Source: Dimorphilus gyrociliatus (lineage: Eukaryota; Annelida; Polychaeta; Dinophilidae). From it: 64,000 nucleotides of DNA. Under the pieces are notes generated by a model. That model was given only the letters and a program-made list of their open reading frames with translations. It ran no database searches and was not told the DNA's origin. Positions within the stretch are counted from its first letter, which is position 1. Each line of letters opens with the position of its first letter. This document shows, piece after piece, positions 62,775 to 64,000 of this stretch. The stretch spans positions 2,970,165-3,034,164 of the forward strand of contig CAJFCJ010000005.1 of NCBI GenBank assembly GCA_904063045.1, written 5' to 3'. Made by a program: the position numbers and the translations under genes.

Positions 62775-64000
62775 TATCATTGTGTGTGGAGGTTGTTCCT
62801 TTTAAACTGTTTATTCTTTGGCAAGACTAAAAAGAAAAACATAATCTCGACTCTTTGGTGTGTGTTTGACATGTTTTATCTGATTTCTTTAAGTGTTATT
62901 ATAAATAACTTGCACAATATCTTGAGAGTGAAAGAGACAAACAACATTTAGACGTCTGTCCATAGGCATATTCCTAGCGTAAGGACAAATAAAAGCATTC
63001 ATAGATTGATATAAAGATTTTTGTTTTAATTATTGACCTATTATCAGGAAATTCAATGAAATCAAATAATGTTACATAATTGATCAATATCCAATGAGCA
63101 GATTCGAAGAAGTGGAGATATTCCAGGCAGATGACCTGGTACATTACTTGTTGTGTATTAATTTAAAAGCTAAAGTAGAGTATTTGTTAATAGAGATAGT
63201 AACAGATTGTAATCAAGATAAGTAATTAAAGATTTAAATTAGTGTTATAGCTATGGATTCGCATGAGTGTAAATGCTTAAATTTTACATCTGTTACTTTT
63301 AGAAAAGTTGATGAAAATTTTATTGATGTGAGTTATCCTTTCGCTTGTCTTTCTCTCTCTCTCTCTCTCTTGAGAAAAAGTCAATATGCTGTATATTTGC
63401 AATTAAGACTAAACTAATGTTGTGAGTATTTCCTTATTTTGAAGTTTATTTAATTTGGTAGTCAGCTCTTCCATCAAAAGTTCAACTTTTTAGCAAGTTT
63501 ATAATTAGATAATAAAATTACAAAATCAGCTTAAAATAGTGAAAATAGATAGAAGCAAGAAGCTTATTTTAAAAATGAGAAATATACCATTAAATAGTGT
63601 TTTTTTAGGAGAAAATATCTTAAGATTTACTCTAAATAGTCTAATTAAATTTGATGAATGTAATTATTTTCAAAATACTAAATTTCCCAAAGTGCTTTTA
63701 TACTTTTACTATATATGTTGGACAATTAACTCTAAATTAACCGCAAAGTATAAATTCCCTTTGCGAAGATAAAGAAAGCAACAAATATATAACTCAATTA
63801 ATCTGCTCATTCTTCAGCGACACTTCTTCTACTCTTTCATTTATTTCCTTTAGAAAGGAGAGTAAAAACAAAAAATATATCAATAAATTGAAAATCATAT
63901 TGATTTTTTATAACATGGTTTTTTTTGTTTTTATAAAAAAAAATAGTATGCAAGTTAGATAGAATTTTCTTTTAAATATGGTTAAGTAAATATAAATTGA
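60351..64000. other. Intergenic region to window end
   Basis: No gene is supported. It contains (AT)n tracts at about 62284-62302 and 62743-62770 and a (TC)n tract at 63350-63370. A motif at about 62790-62815 resembles the sequence just right of block B (GTTGTT.CTTTT.AAC.GTTTATTCTTT), which hints at another dispersed copy of flanking DNA. Confidence 0.45.

Noticed and set aside
45155-64000. Transposon search in the gene-poor half
   Set aside because: No transposase, reverse transcriptase, LTR pair or clear target-site duplication was found; only simple repeats, one hairpin and the local duplication.
1-64000. CRISPR arrays, operons with ribosome binding sites or other prokaryotic features
   Set aside because: Spliced animal genes throughout; the regular short repeats are microsatellites without spacers.

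Overview
This window is nuclear DNA of an animal. It is AT-rich, and its genes are broken by many short introns (mostly about 40-120 bp) with GT..AG borders that I could place by joining reading frames. The gene set (LAMTOR1, IFT81, POSH/SH3RF, NHLRC2, LIAS, PLD6/Zucchini, FHIP1, FAM114, a paired-like homeobox gene, a TRPM-like channel, a THAP-zinc-finger protein) is bilaterian. Close packing plus expanded secreted and EGF-type families suggests a compact-genome lophotrochozoan such as a small annelid. That last step is inference; no species marker was seen.

Layout. 1-931: 3' part of a vanin/biotinidase-family amidohydrolase (+). 1098-3374: neprilysin-like M13 protein (-) without a zinc site. 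3712-4271: ATP synthase subunit g (+). 4715-9845: FHIP1 (-), with three possible in-frame cassette exons. 10917-11698: LAMTOR1 (+), behind two perfect CLEAR-like E-boxes. 11890-14068: FAM114 (-). 17045-21814: POSH (+), RING plus four SH3. 22201-27257: lipoyl synthase LIAS (-), with a complete TRPM-like channel gene (23166-26389) inside one of its introns on the same strand. 27556-30207: NHLRC2 (+), divergent from LIAS. 30755-33250: IFT81 (+). 33412-34568: paired-like homeobox gene (-). 37142-37929: PLD6 (-). 38866-41503: THAP plus nine C2H2 fingers (+). 44750-45154: small protein of unknown function (-).

From about 45.2 kb on the window becomes gene-poor and rich in (GA)n and (AT)n tracts. 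It holds a 7SL signal-recognition-particle RNA gene (about 51313-51613, +) and a cluster of genes encoding PAN/apple-like + EGF + VMO-I proteins on the - strand: two apparently intact genes, several decayed VMO-I fragments, and a 1.27-kb duplicated block (53712-54977 and 59010-60277).

Shared themes: lysosome and endosome traffic (LAMTOR1, FHIP1), mitochondria (ATP synthase g, LIAS, PLD6) and secreted or ectodomain proteins (vanin, M13, VMO-I). Neighbouring genes are usually convergent or divergent with only a few hundred bases between them, so promoters are probably short. Exon borders were read by eye from frame and splice signals; no transcript data were available.
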